Notes: generated by a model not told the origin, from the sequence alone. Counted from the first letter of the stretch, positions 46,050 to 54,459 are shown. The stretch is DNA of 64,000 bases from Streptomyces abyssomicinicus (GCF_008974245.1 NZ_BBZI01000010.1:186001-250000); one strand, 5' to 3'. Numbers and translations are program-made.

Positions 46050-47654
46050 TCAGCCCTCCACCGGGTGCCCGGCCGTCAGCTCGACGGCCCCGGTGCCCCG
46101 CTCACGGGCGGCCAGACAGGCCCTGACGCGCGCCGCGGCGGCAGCGCCGCGGGCGAGTCCGCCGAGGTCCCGGGCCGGCACCGCCCGCCACGGACCGGGC
46201 CCGGCGCCGAGGCGCGCCTCCGCGTCGTCGAGGACCCCGCCGTCGTAGACGTACAGCGCCTCCGCGGGGAAGCGGGCTCCGGCACCTCCGGCGGGCCTGG
46301 ACGGGCACCAGTCGACGGCGAGCAGCCGCCCCACCGGATCCTGGGACTCCAGCCCCAGCCGCTCCCGCACCGCGCGACGGGCGGCCTCGCGCGGGCTCTC
46401 CCCGACGTCGCTGTCCACCGCGACGCCGGGCAGCACCCAGTCCGAGTCCCCGTCCGAGTCCCTCTCCGCGGCGCGGTCCTGGTCCCGCGCCGCCCGGACC
46501 AGCACCACCCGGCCCGCGGCATCGGTCAGCAGCACGGCCGCGGCCGTGAACGCCTTGGCCCGCACCGCGCGGCCGTCCACGTGCGCAGCGGTGTCCGGCT
46601 CCTCGGCGGAGGCGGAGCCGGGCGGCGGCCGCCGGGACACGGGGACGCCCACCGGGGAACCGGGCTGGGGGAGACCGCCCTCGAGATGCGCGACCGTCCC
46701 CGCGGCCAGCGCCCGCAGCCCGTACCGGAGACGGTTGCCGATCTGGACCGGGAGCAGGGCGAGCGCCTCGTCCGGAGGGAGCCAGTGCACGGCGACGATC
46801 TCGCCGTCCGGGAACCCGATCGACGCCGCCTGTTCGTCGCTCAGCGGTCCCACCGTGAAGACGTGGACGTCCAGGGCCCGCCCGTAGCTGCGGGCCGGGG
46901 TGCTGTCCACGGCGACCAGCCGGCCCACCGGCACCCCGGTCAGCCCCAGCTCCTCCGCCAGTTCCCGGGCCGCGCCCCGGCGCGGCGACTCCTGCGCGTG
47001 GACCATCCCGCCGGGCAGGCCGTAGGGGGAGCCGCCGCCGTGGTCGTAGGAGTGCTCGGCCACCAGCACCCGGCCCCGCCCGTCGGTGATCAGGGCGGCC
47101 GCCGCCATCATCGGTGACGGCAGCAGCGCGAAGTGGTCCCGCAGGTCCACCGGTACGGCCCGGCCCTGGCGCAACTGCGCGGTGTGCGAGCCCAGCGACG
47201 CCCGCAACGCGGCCGCCACCCGGGGGCGCAACGGCTCCGGCAGCCTGCTCAGCGCCTCCCGCTCGGGGACGTACTCGGCAGCGCGCAACTCCTCGCGCTG
47301 CAGGGACAGTTCCTCCAGCGGCAGCGGGCCGCGCGGGTGCACCGCGTAGACACAGGCGACCTGGGAGCGGCCGTACACCTCCTTGGGCATGCTGTCGACC
47401 GCCAGCAGCCGCCCGACGCGCGCGCCCCGGACGCCGAGCTCCTCGTGCAGCTCGCGCTCCAGGGCCGCCACCGGTTCCTCGTCGTCGACCATGCCGCCGG
47501 GCAGGTCCCAGCCCTCCTTGTAGGAGGGGTCGACGAGCAGGATGCGACCGGCCTCGTCGCGGATCAGCGCGTCCGCCGCCATCACCGGCGCGGGGTGTAC
47601 GGCCAGATATGCCGAGAGGTCGGCCGGATCGGCCGCGGGCTGGGTCACCGTCAC
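46050..47654 (-). CDS. Triple-NUDIX-domain protein
   Basis: 534 residues from GTG 47652-47654, with GGAGG seven bases before. Three NUDIX folds follow one another: box 1 about 53-74 ('GGMVDDEEPVAALERELHEE', complete), box 2 about 215-238 ('GGMVHAQESPRRGAARELAE' then 'ELGL', complete), and box 3 about 410-434 ('PGVAVDSDVGESPREAARRA' then 'VRERLGL'). In box 3 the core REUxEE reads 'RRAVRER', so the metal-binding Glu residues are changed. Domains 1 and 2 should hydrolyse nucleoside diphosphates linked to X; domain 3 is probably structural or regulatory. Three NUDIX units in one chain is rare. It is the first full gene of an operon with 45615-46049. Confidence 0.87.
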   Translation of the reverse strand: MTVTQPAADPADLSAYLAVHPAPVMAADALIRDEAGRILLVDPSYKEGWDLPGGMVDDEEPVAALERELHEELGVRGARVGRLLAVDSMPKEVYGRSQVACVYAVHPRGPLPLEELSLQREELRAAEYVPEREALSRLPEPLRPRVAAALRASLGSHTAQLRQGRAVPVDLRDHFALLPSPMMAAAALITDGRGRVLVAEHSYDHGGGSPYGLPGGMVHAQESPRRGAARELAEELGLTGVPVGRLVAVDSTPARSYGRALDVHVFTVGPLSDEQAASIGFPDGEIVAVHWLPPDEALALLPVQIGNRLRYGLRALAAGTVAHLEGGLPQPGSPVGVPVSRRPPPGSASAEEPDTAAHVDGRAVRAKAFTAAAVLLTDAAGRVVLVRAARDQDRAAERDSDGDSDWVLPGVAVDSDVGESPREAARRAVRERLGLESQDPVGRLLAVDWCPSRPAGGAGARFPAEALYVYDGGVLDDAEARLGAGPGPWRAVPARDLGGLARGAAAAARVRACLAARERGTGAVELTAGHPVEG

Positions 47655-47680
47655 GGAGAATCCTCCACCGGACGCCGCAT
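47651..47680 (-). CDS. Nine-codon upstream ORF overlapping the NUDIX start
   Basis: ATG 47678-47680 to TGA 47651-47653 encodes MRRPVEDSP. GAGGAGG lies four bases before the ATG. The stop overlaps the NUDIX GTG as GTGA, so ribosomes that finish the short ORF can restart there. In 47655-47764 nothing else is seen except a TGTG-N4-CACA-type repeat near 47711-47720. Confidence 0.4.
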   Translation of the reverse strand: MRRPVEDSP

Positions 47681-47764
47681 ACCGCCTCCTCGCTTCGAAC
47701 GAATGTGTGCTCACACAGAGCAACGACGCGAGTGACCGTGCGTAACGGCTGGTTTCGGACGTTC

Positions 47765-50700
47765 TCATCCGTCGAGCGCCGAGAGGATCCAGGACCGCGA
47801 GTCGGCCGGGTCGATCACTGCGTCGATCTCCAGCGCGGCCGCCGCGTTCACCGCCTTTCCCTGCTCGTGGAGTTCGGCCACCCGCGCCTCGAAGGCCCGC
47901 GCCCGCTCGGCCGGGTCCGCGATCGCCTCCAGCTCCCGCCGGAAGCCCAGCCGGACCGCTCCCTCCAGGCCCATCCCGCCGAACTCCCCGCTCGGCCAGG
48001 CGGCGGTCGCCACCGGAGCCCGGGTGGAGCCGCTCAGCATCGCCATCGCGCCCAGCCCGTACGCCTTGCGCAGCACCAGACCCACCAACGGCACCCGCAG
48101 CCGGGCGCCGACGACGAACAGCCGGGAGAAGTGCCGCACGGTGGCGGTGCGTTCGGCGTCGGGACCGACCATGAACCCCGGGGTGTCGCAGAGCGACACG
48201 ACGGGCAGCCCGAAGGCGTCGCACAACTGGAGGAAACCGGCCGCCTTGTCCGCCGCGTCGCGGTCGATCGCGCCGCCCAGGTGGCCCGGGTTGCTCGCCA
48301 GGAGCCCCAGCGGCCGTCCTTCCACCCGCACCAGGCAGGTCAGGATGCCCACCCCGTACTCGGGGCGCAGCTCCAGCACCGAACCGGTGTCCGCCAGACC
48401 GCGCACCGCCGCGCGGACGTCGTAGGCCCGGCGCCGGTTCTCCGGCACCACCCGTCGCAGCCCCCGGGCCTCCGGGGCCGCCCAGTCGTCGGCCGGCCCC
48501 CGGAAGTAGGACAGGTAGCGGCGGGCGGTCCGGACCGCCTCCGCCTCGTCGGCGACGGCGACGGCGACCACCCCGTTCGGCACCTGGACCGAGAGCGGAC
48601 CGACCTCCTCAGGGCGGTACCTCCCGAGTCCGCCGCCCTCGATCATCGCCGGGCCGCCCATGCCGATGGTGGCCTCCGGCGTCGCGATCACGACGTCGCA
48701 GCAGCCCAGCAGGGCCGCGTTCCCGGCGAAGCAGCGGCCCGAGGCGATGCCCACCAGGGGCACCCGGCCGCTGAGCCGGCCCATGCTGTGGAAGGTGGTC
48801 ACGTTCAGGCCCGCCACCGCCGTCGAGTCGGTGTCCCCCGGCCGCCCGCCGCCGCCCTCGGCGAACAGGACGACGGGCAGCCGCCGCCGGCCGGCCAGCT
48901 CCAGCATGCGGTCCGTCTTGCGGTGGTTGTTCATGCCCTGCGTCCCGGCCAGCACCGTGTAGTCGTACGACATCACCACGCACGTCCGGCCGTCGATCCG
49001 CCCGGTGCCGGTCACCATGCCGTCCGCCGGGGTGGAGCGGACCAGGTCGTCCAGGGTGCGCCGCCGCCGCTGCGCGGCCAGGGCCAGCGCGCCGGACTCG
49101 GCGAAGGTGCCCTCGTCGCACAGGTCGGCGATGTTCTCGCGGGCCGTCCTGCGACCCTGCGCGTGCCGTCCCGCCACCGCCTCGGGCCGGTTCTCGTCCA
49201 GGCCGAAGGCGTGGAGGCGGATCGCCTCCGCGAGGTCGGGGCGCACCTCGTCCAGGGCGGCCGGCTCCTGCTCCCGCGCGGCGTCGGTCTCCGTTCCGGT
49301 GGGCTCCAGCAGCGCCAGCACGGCACCCTCGGCCACCGTGTCGCCGGGCCTCACCCGCAGGTCCAGCAGCCGGCCGGCGCACGGGGCGGCGACCACGTGC
49401 TCCATCTTCATCGCCTCCAGCACCAGCAACCGCCGCCCCGCCCGCACCTCCTCACCCGGCACGGCGTCCACCTGCACCACCGTCGCGCTCATCGGCGCGG
49501 TCACCGCGCCGTCCGCGCCGTGTCTGCCGTCCGCGCCGGGTACCACCTCCGCAGACCCTTCCGGCACCGCCGCGCCGAGAGCCCGCGCGCAACGTTCCAC
49601 CACGTCCGGGCCGGTCCAGAACGCGGGTTCCGCGAGGACGGCCCGCAGCAGCGGGACGCCCGTGCGCACCCCCTCGACGGTGAACTCGCCCAGTGCCCGG
49701 CGGGCCCGCGCGCAGGCCCCCTCCACCGACCCCGACGGGACGTGCGCCACCACCTTGGCGAGCAGCGGGTCGTGCCGCACCCCGACCTCTACGCCGGCCC
49801 GCAGCGCCGTGTCGACCCGGACCCCGGGGCCGGAGGGCAGGTCGAAGCGCGTGAGGCGGCCCGCGGACGGGCGGGCCGTGCCGTCCGGGCCCGTCGCCTC
49901 CGCGTAGACCCGCGCCTGCACCGCGAACCCGCGCGGCTCGGGCGGCGGTCCGGACAGCCCCAGACCGGCCAGCGTCTCCCCGGCCGCCAGCCGCAGTTGC
50001 GCGGCCACCAGGTCCACCCCGGTCACCTCCTCGGTGACCGTGTGCTCCACCTGCAGACGCGGGTTGGCCTCGATGAAGTAGAACTCCTTGCCGCGCACCA
50101 GGAACTCGAAGGTGACCAGCCCCGCACACCGGGTCGTGCGGGCCAGCCGCAGCGCTGCGTCGCGGACCGACTTCCGCAGGGCCGGGGGGAGTCCGGGCGC
50201 GGGCGCCGTCTCGATGAGCTTCTGGCGGCGCCGCTGGGTGGTGCAGTCCCGGTCCCAGAGGTGGGTCACCGCACCGGTGGTGTCCCCCAACACCTGCACC
50301 TCGACGTGCCGGGAGCCCTCCAACAGCCGTTCCGCGTACACCTCCTCGCGGCCGAAGCCCTGCCGTGCCTCCGAACGGCACCGCTCCCACGCCTCGTCCA
50401 GTTCCTCGGCGCGCCGCACCACCCGCATGCCCCGCCCACCGCCGCCACCGACCGCCTTGACCATCACCGGGCCGCCCGCCAGCAGGGCCCGCGCCTCCCC
50501 GACGCCCGCCGCGCCGTCCGCGCCGTCGGTGCCGGGCAGCACCGGCACCCCCTCCTCCGCGGCCAGCCGCCGCGCCCGCACCTTGTCGCCGAACACGTCC
50601 AGCACCTTGGGCGACGGCCCCACGAACACCAGGTCCGCCGCCAGGCACCGGCGCGCGAAGCCCGCGTCCTCGCTGAGGAACCCGTACCCCGGATGCACGA

Positions 50701-50911
50701 AACCGCAGCCGCTGCGCAGCGCCGCCGCCACCAGCCCGGCCGCGTCGAGATAGCCCCCGGGCACCGGCACCGCCTCGTCGGCCGCCACCAGATGCGCCTC
50801 GTCACCCTCGGCGTACGCGGCGACGGTCCGCCACCCCAGTTCGGACGCCGCGCGCAGCACCCGCACCGCGATCTCCCCACGGTTGGCGACCAGTACGGCG
50901 GCAGAACCCAT
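47765..50911 (-). CDS. Single-chain biotin-dependent acyl-CoA carboxylase (BC-BCCP-CT)
   Basis: 1048 residues from ATG 50909-50911 (MGSAAVLVANRGEIAVRVLR), with GGGAG upstream; an in-frame start at 50968 lacks one. Residues 1-450: biotin carboxylase ('MVKAVGGGGGRGMRVVRRAE', 'FYFIEANPRLQVEHTVTEEV'). Residues about 485-560: biotin carrier domain with 'LLVLEAMKMEHVVAAPCAGR'. Residues about 575-1048: both halves of carboxyltransferase ('GIASGRCFAGNAALLGCCDV', 'CDTPGFMVGPDAERTATVRH'). Most actinobacterial acyl-CoA carboxylases are alpha + beta + epsilon subunits; one chain with all activities resembles the mycobacterial long-chain acyl-CoA carboxylase. It would carboxylate an acyl-CoA to a malonyl-CoA derivative. 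The acyl substrate is not known. Confidence 0.92.
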   Translation of the reverse strand: MGSAAVLVANRGEIAVRVLRAASELGWRTVAAYAEGDEAHLVAADEAVPVPGGYLDAAGLVAAALRSGCGFVHPGYGFLSEDAGFARRCLAADLVFVGPSPKVLDVFGDKVRARRLAAEEGVPVLPGTDGADGAAGVGEARALLAGGPVMVKAVGGGGGRGMRVVRRAEELDEAWERCRSEARQGFGREEVYAERLLEGSRHVEVQVLGDTTGAVTHLWDRDCTTQRRRQKLIETAPAPGLPPALRKSVRDAALRLARTTRCAGLVTFEFLVRGKEFYFIEANPRLQVEHTVTEEVTGVDLVAAQLRLAAGETLAGLGLSGPPPEPRGFAVQARVYAEATGPDGTARPSAGRLTRFDLPSGPGVRVDTALRAGVEVGVRHDPLLAKVVAHVPSGSVEGACARARRALGEFTVEGVRTGVPLLRAVLAEPAFWTGPDVVERCARALGAAVPEGSAEVVPGADGRHGADGAVTAPMSATVVQVDAVPGEEVRAGRRLLVLEAMKMEHVVAAPCAGRLLDLRVRPGDTVAEGAVLALLEPTGTETDAAREQEPAALDEVRPDLAEAIRLHAFGLDENRPEAVAGRHAQGRRTARENIADLCDEGTFAESGALALAAQRRRRTLDDLVRSTPADGMVTGTGRIDGRTCVVMSYDYTVLAGTQGMNNHRKTDRMLELAGRRRLPVVLFAEGGGGRPGDTDSTAVAGLNVTTFHSMGRLSGRVPLVGIASGRCFAGNAALLGCCDVVIATPEATIGMGGPAMIEGGGLGRYRPEEVGPLSVQVPNGVVAVAVADEAEAVRTARRYLSYFRGPADDWAAPEARGLRRVVPENRRRAYDVRAAVRGLADTGSVLELRPEYGVGILTCLVRVEGRPLGLLASNPGHLGGAIDRDAADKAAGFLQLCDAFGLPVVSLCDTPGFMVGPDAERTATVRHFSRLFVVGARLRVPLVGLVLRKAYGLGAMAMLSGSTRAPVATAAWPSGEFGGMGLEGAVRLGFRRELEAIADPAERARAFEARVAELHEQGKAVNAAAALEIDAVIDPADSRSWILSALDG

Positions 50912-51020
50912 GAACGCTCCCACTCCCAGGAGACCGCGCGCCCGGCAGCGCGCGACGAACGACGTCATCGACCGGCTCCGTCATGCTCGCCGGGCCCCGG
51001 TGACGGGTCAATGTGCGGCC

Positions 51021-51049
51021 GTACAACGTCCCGGCGGGTCCGACGTCAA
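51021..51049 (-). promoter_or_regulatory. Promoter of the single-chain carboxylase gene
   Basis: Minus strand TTGACG (51044-51049) and TTGTAC (51021-51026) with a 17-bp spacer. The transcript leader is about 100 bases. Confidence 0.6.
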
Positions 51050-51106
51050 TTGTCACACCGGCCTTCAGGACAGAAACCGTCCGCTCGGCCCGGCAGGCTG
51101 ACCGGC

Positions 51107-52198
51107 ATGAAGCAACGCCTGACCCGTCGACGTCTCAACCGGGCCACACTCACCCGCCAGTTGCTCACCGGGCGGGCCGAACTCTCCGCGGAGGCCGTGA
51201 TCGAGCAGGTGGGCGGAGTGCAGGCCCAGGACCCCGAACCGCCCTACATCGGGCTGTGGAACAGGATCGACGGCTTCCGCAGGGACGACCTCGCCACCCT
51301 CCTGGACGTCCGGGCCGTGGTACGCGCCACCCTCCACCGGGGGACGCAGCACCTGGTCACCGCCGAGGACTACCTGTGGCTGCGGCCCACCCTGGAACCG
51401 ATGCTGCGGGTGCGGCGCAAGGGCGCCTTCGGACGGCTCACCGCGGGCGTCGACCCCGAGGAACTGGCGGCGGCCGCCCGGTCCGAGCTGTCCGGGCGGA
51501 CGACGACCCGGCCGGAGCTGGGACGGGCGCTGGCCGGCCGGTGGCCGGGGCGTGACCCCGTCGCCCTGGCGAGCTCGGCACAGATGCTGCTGCCGGTCCT
51601 CCATCCGCCGCCGGCCGGCCTGTGGGGACGGCGCGGGCCCGTCCCGTTCGCCCTCGCGGAGGACTGGCTGGGCCGCGCCCTCACGGCGGAGGCCGACCCC
51701 GCCCGGCTGGTGCTGCGCCATCTCGCCGCCTTCGGGCCGGCCACCGTCGGGGACGTCCAGGCCTGGAGCGGGACGACCCGGCTGCGCGAGGTCGTCGACG
51801 GACTCCGGCCCCGGCTCCGGCAGTTCGGGGGAGAGGACGGCGAGGAACTGCTCGACCTTCCCGACGCGCCGCTGCCGGAGGAGGAGCTGCCCGTCCCGGT
51901 GCGCTTCCTGGCCCTGCTGGACGACGTCGTCCTCGGGCACGCCGACCGCGCCCGGCTGATGACGGCCGAACGCCGGCGGCACCTGGTGGTGGAGCCGGCG
52001 GTCCTGGTCGACGGATTCGTCCGCGGACTGTGGTCCCTCGCCCGCGAGGCGGACGGCAGGGCGGTGCTCACCGTACGGCTGTTCTCACCCCTCACCCCCC
52101 GCGAGCGGCAGGAGACGGCCGAGGAGGGCGCCGCCCTCCTGCGGTTCGCCGTGCCCGACGCGGACCGTCACGACATCCGATTCGCCTCCGTGGAGTGA
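51107..52198 (+). CDS. AlkZ-like winged-helix DNA glycosylase (HTH_42 family)
   Basis: 363 residues from ATG 51107. The first helix and active-site strand read 'AEAVIEQVGGVQAQDPEPPY', in which Q39-A-Q41 is the QxQ catalytic motif of the AlkZ type (YcaQ has QxD). 'VRATLHRGTQHLVTAEDYLW' and 'LLRFAVPDADRHDIRFASVE' at the very end complete the tandem winged-helix fold. AlkZ from the azinomycin producer removes crosslinked or bulky alkylated purines; other actinobacteria carry paralogues without the toxin cluster. No alkylating natural-product genes are visible here, so it is probably a general repair or resistance enzyme. It is divergent from the carboxylase gene. Confidence 0.85.
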   Translation: MKQRLTRRRLNRATLTRQLLTGRAELSAEAVIEQVGGVQAQDPEPPYIGLWNRIDGFRRDDLATLLDVRAVVRATLHRGTQHLVTAEDYLWLRPTLEPMLRVRRKGAFGRLTAGVDPEELAAAARSELSGRTTTRPELGRALAGRWPGRDPVALASSAQMLLPVLHPPPAGLWGRRGPVPFALAEDWLGRALTAEADPARLVLRHLAAFGPATVGDVQAWSGTTRLREVVDGLRPRLRQFGGEDGEELLDLPDAPLPEEELPVPVRFLALLDDVVLGHADRARLMTAERRRHLVVEPAVLVDGFVRGLWSLAREADGRAVLTVRLFSPLTPRERQETAEEGAALLRFAVPDADRHDIRFASVE

Positions 52199-52243
52199 CC
52201 CGGGCGACCCGGCCGGGGCGTTCTGGTCGTTCCCGGGGCCTGC

Positions 52244-52249
52244 TAGCCT
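52244..52249 (+). promoter_or_regulatory. -10 box of a leaderless promoter for the VOC gene
   Basis: TAGCCT ends six bases before GTG 52256, with no ribosome site. Confidence 0.6.
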
Positions 52250-52255
52250 CCCCGC

Positions 52256-52873
52256 GTGGCCACCATTCCTCCACTGCTGGATCACCTCGTCTACGCCACC
52301 CCGGACCTGGCGGCGACCGTCGCCGACTTCGCCCGGCGCACGGGTGTCACGCCCGCCCCCGGCGGGGCGCACGTCGGCCTGGGCACCCGCAACTACCTGG
52401 TCGGCCTGGGCGGTCCGCGCTACCTGGAGATCATCGGCCCGGACCCGCAGCAGCCGGAACCGTCCGGCCCGCGGCCCTTCGGTGTCGGCGACCTGTCCGC
52501 GCCGCGCATGGTGACCTGGGCGATCTGCCCCCGTGACCTGGACGCGACGGTGGACGCGGCCCGCGCCGCGGGGCACTCCACCGGCCCGGTCCGCGCCATG
52601 AGCCGCCGGCGGCCGGACGGCACGCTGCTGCAATGGCGGCTGACCACGGGCGAGAGCGTGGTGGTCCCCTTCCTGATCGACTGGGGTGCCACCGGACATC
52701 CCTCGTCCGGACTTCCCGGCGTCACCCTCCTCGGCATGTCGGCCGGCGCTCCGGACCCCGCCGACGTCCACCGCCGGCTGACCGCCCTCGGCACCGAACT
52801 CGCCCTCACCGAGGGCCCCGACAGGCTCGTGGCCCGCATCGGCACACCCGCCGGAGTGCTGGAACTGTCGTAG
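52256..52873 (+). CDS. VOC family protein (Glyoxalase_3 type)
   Basis: 205 residues from GTG 52256. 'LLDHLVYATPDLAATVADFA' at the start is the typical metal-ligand strand (D-H-L-V-Y), 'RNYLVGLGGPRYLEIIGPDP' holds the second ligand (Glu), and 'GTLLQWRLTTGESVVVPFLI' the third region. This Glyoxalase_3-like family has a long second half. Members include lyases and binding proteins; no substrate can be assigned. The last residues are 'ARIGTPAGVLELS'. It is on the same strand as AlkZ-like and arginase-like genes, but with its own promoter. Confidence 0.82.
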   Translation: MATIPPLLDHLVYATPDLAATVADFARRTGVTPAPGGAHVGLGTRNYLVGLGGPRYLEIIGPDPQQPEPSGPRPFGVGDLSAPRMVTWAICPRDLDATVDAARAAGHSTGPVRAMSRRRPDGTLLQWRLTTGESVVVPFLIDWGATGHPSSGLPGVTLLGMSAGAPDPADVHRRLTALGTELALTEGPDRLVARIGTPAGVLELS

Positions 52874-52948
52874 GACCGCTGCCGCGGCGGCGCGGGGAAA
52901 GCCCGGACGGCCAGGGCCCCTTGAGGAGCGGACCCCTCCGCGGAGAGC

Positions 52949-53863
52949 ATGGACCCCATGCGGAACATCGTGGTCGTCGACGCCCCGTCCAACCTCGGCC
53001 TGCGCCCCCCGGCCCCCGGCACGGTCCCCGGCTGCCACAAACTGGCCGGAGCACTGCGGGACAACGGGATCGTGCGCCGGACCGGAGCCCTCGAGGGCGG
53101 CGTCGTCGTGCCGCCGCGCTACGACCGGGGAGACTGGCAGGAAGGCGACGGAGTCTTCAACGCGGCGGCGATCGCCACCTACACCCGCAGGCTCGCCGAC
53201 CGGATCGAACACCACGTCGGCGAGGGACGGTTCACCCTCGTCCTTGGCGGGGACTGCTCCGTCCAGCTCGGCGCCGCGCTCGCCCTGCGCCGCCTCGGCC
53301 GCTATGGCCTGGTCTCGGTCGACGCCTCTCCCGACTTCCGCCACGCGGGCAACTCCGACCGGATCGGCGCGGCCGGCGGCGAGGAGCTCGCCCTCGCGAC
53401 CGGACGCGGCCAGGACGACCTGACCGACCTCGAAGGACTCCGGCCCTACCTCCGGGACGAGGACGTCGTCGTCCTCGGCACCCGGGACGCGTACGCCGAG
53501 GACGAGGAGGTCGTCGAACTGCGTGAGCTGAAGGTCCCCGTCACGACCGTCTCCGGCCTGCGACGCCAGGATCCCGCCGGCCTCGGGACCGCCGTCGCCG
53601 CCGAACTGGGGCGCACCGGGCTCGACGGGTTCTGGGTGCACCTGGACGCCGACGTCCTCGACCCCACGGTCATGCCCGCGGTCGACAGCCCTGACCCCGA
53701 CGGCCTCCTCCCCCACGAGGTCACCGCGCTGCTGCGCCCCCTCGTGAGGTCCCCGCACTGCGTCGGACTCAACGTCACCATCTACGACCCCGACCTCGAC
53801 CCGGACGGCACCGCCGGAGCGCTGCTGACCGACCTGGTGGTGTCGGCCCTCGCCGACGGCTGA
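52949..53863 (+). CDS. Arginase/ureohydrolase-fold protein with altered metal ligands
   Basis: 304 residues from ATG 52949 (ATG 52961 is in frame, giving MRNIVVVDAPSNLG). The fold is clear: 'TLVLGGDCSVQLGAALALRR' (usual GGDHS; here D102-C103), 'YGLVSVDASPDFRHAGNS' (usual DxHxDF; here D125-A-S127-P-D129), and 'GFWVHLDADVLDPTVMPAVD' (D233, D235 intact). Two of the standard His ligands are thus Cys and Ser. Cys at the first is known in several actinobacterial relatives; Ser in place of the second His is less usual. It may hold one metal, use another guanidino substrate, or be inactive. Context gives no hint. Confidence 0.83.
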   Translation: MDPMRNIVVVDAPSNLGLRPPAPGTVPGCHKLAGALRDNGIVRRTGALEGGVVVPPRYDRGDWQEGDGVFNAAAIATYTRRLADRIEHHVGEGRFTLVLGGDCSVQLGAALALRRLGRYGLVSVDASPDFRHAGNSDRIGAAGGEELALATGRGQDDLTDLEGLRPYLRDEDVVVLGTRDAYAEDEEVVELRELKVPVTTVSGLRRQDPAGLGTAVAAELGRTGLDGFWVHLDADVLDPTVMPAVDSPDPDGLLPHEVTALLRPLVRSPHCVGLNVTIYDPDLDPDGTAGALLTDLVVSALADG

Positions 53864-53868
53864 CCCTA

Positions 53869-53874
53869 TAGCGT
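53869..53874 (+). promoter_or_regulatory. -10 box of a leaderless promoter for the membrane protein gene
   Basis: TAGCGT (within TATAGCGT) ends six bases before ATG 53881. Confidence 0.6.
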
Positions 53875-53880
53875 GCGGGC

Positions 53881-54459
53881 ATGACGACGACGAAGCAGCC
53901 GGTCCTGTACCGGCAGGGCACAGGGTTCTGGTCGATGACGGCGAAGTGGGTGCTGGTCTTCGGAGCCGTGTCCCTGCTGGACGGGCTGATCCGGTCGTGG
54001 GGCCACGCCCTGGTCTGGCCGGTGATCGGGATCCTGCTCTGGGTGCCGTTCGGGATCGGCGTCGTCTGGTACGCGAAGAAGGACCAGCTCGTCACGCTGA
54101 CGACGGGCGAGTTGCGCATACGGCGCAAGCGGCTGCCGATGGAGCAGGTGAACCTGCTGCACGTGGCGCGGCTGTGGCTGGAGGGGCGGTCGACCGCGGA
54201 CGAGCAGCCGGTGCCCGAGTGGGCCCGGTCCCTCCGGGTGGTGTGGGTGCCGCTCCTGGACGGCCGGGCGTACGGGGTGGAGTTCCGTGACCCGGCCGCC
54301 TTCGCGAAGGTCTTCGGCGCCTTCGCGGTCGCGACGTGCGGCGGGCCGGAGACCGTCCGCACGAGGGCGGCGGCGGCAACCTACCCGGAGCCGCGCCCGA
54401 TGCGGGCCCGCTCCGGTGACGCCGGCTCCGGACCGGACCTCATGGACGTCTTCGGCTGA
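53881..54459 (+). CDS. Membrane protein of unknown function with a PH-like region
   Basis: 192 residues from ATG 53881. Two hydrophobic segments lie at about residues 22-38 ('KWVLVFGAVSLLDGLIRSWG') and 43-64 ('LVWPVIGILLWVPFGIGVVW'), followed by a soluble part with strands such as 'DQLVTLTTGELRIRRKRLPM' and 'LRVVWVPLLDGRAYGVEFRD', which suggest a PH-like (bPH) domain. The tail is disordered. I do not recognise a specific family. It begins 17 bp after the arginase-like gene but has its own -10 box. From 54460 to 54674 no gene is seen. Confidence 0.7.
   Translation: MTTTKQPVLYRQGTGFWSMTAKWVLVFGAVSLLDGLIRSWGHALVWPVIGILLWVPFGIGVVWYAKKDQLVTLTTGELRIRRKRLPMEQVNLLHVARLWLEGRSTADEQPVPEWARSLRVVWVPLLDGRAYGVEFRDPAAFAKVFGAFAVATCGGPETVRTRAAAATYPEPRPMRARSGDAGSGPDLMDVFG

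Noticed and set aside
47114..52198. 1694-codon plus-strand frame
   Set aside because: Only 51107-52198 (AlkZ-like) is real; the rest is antisense to the NUDIX and carboxylase genes.
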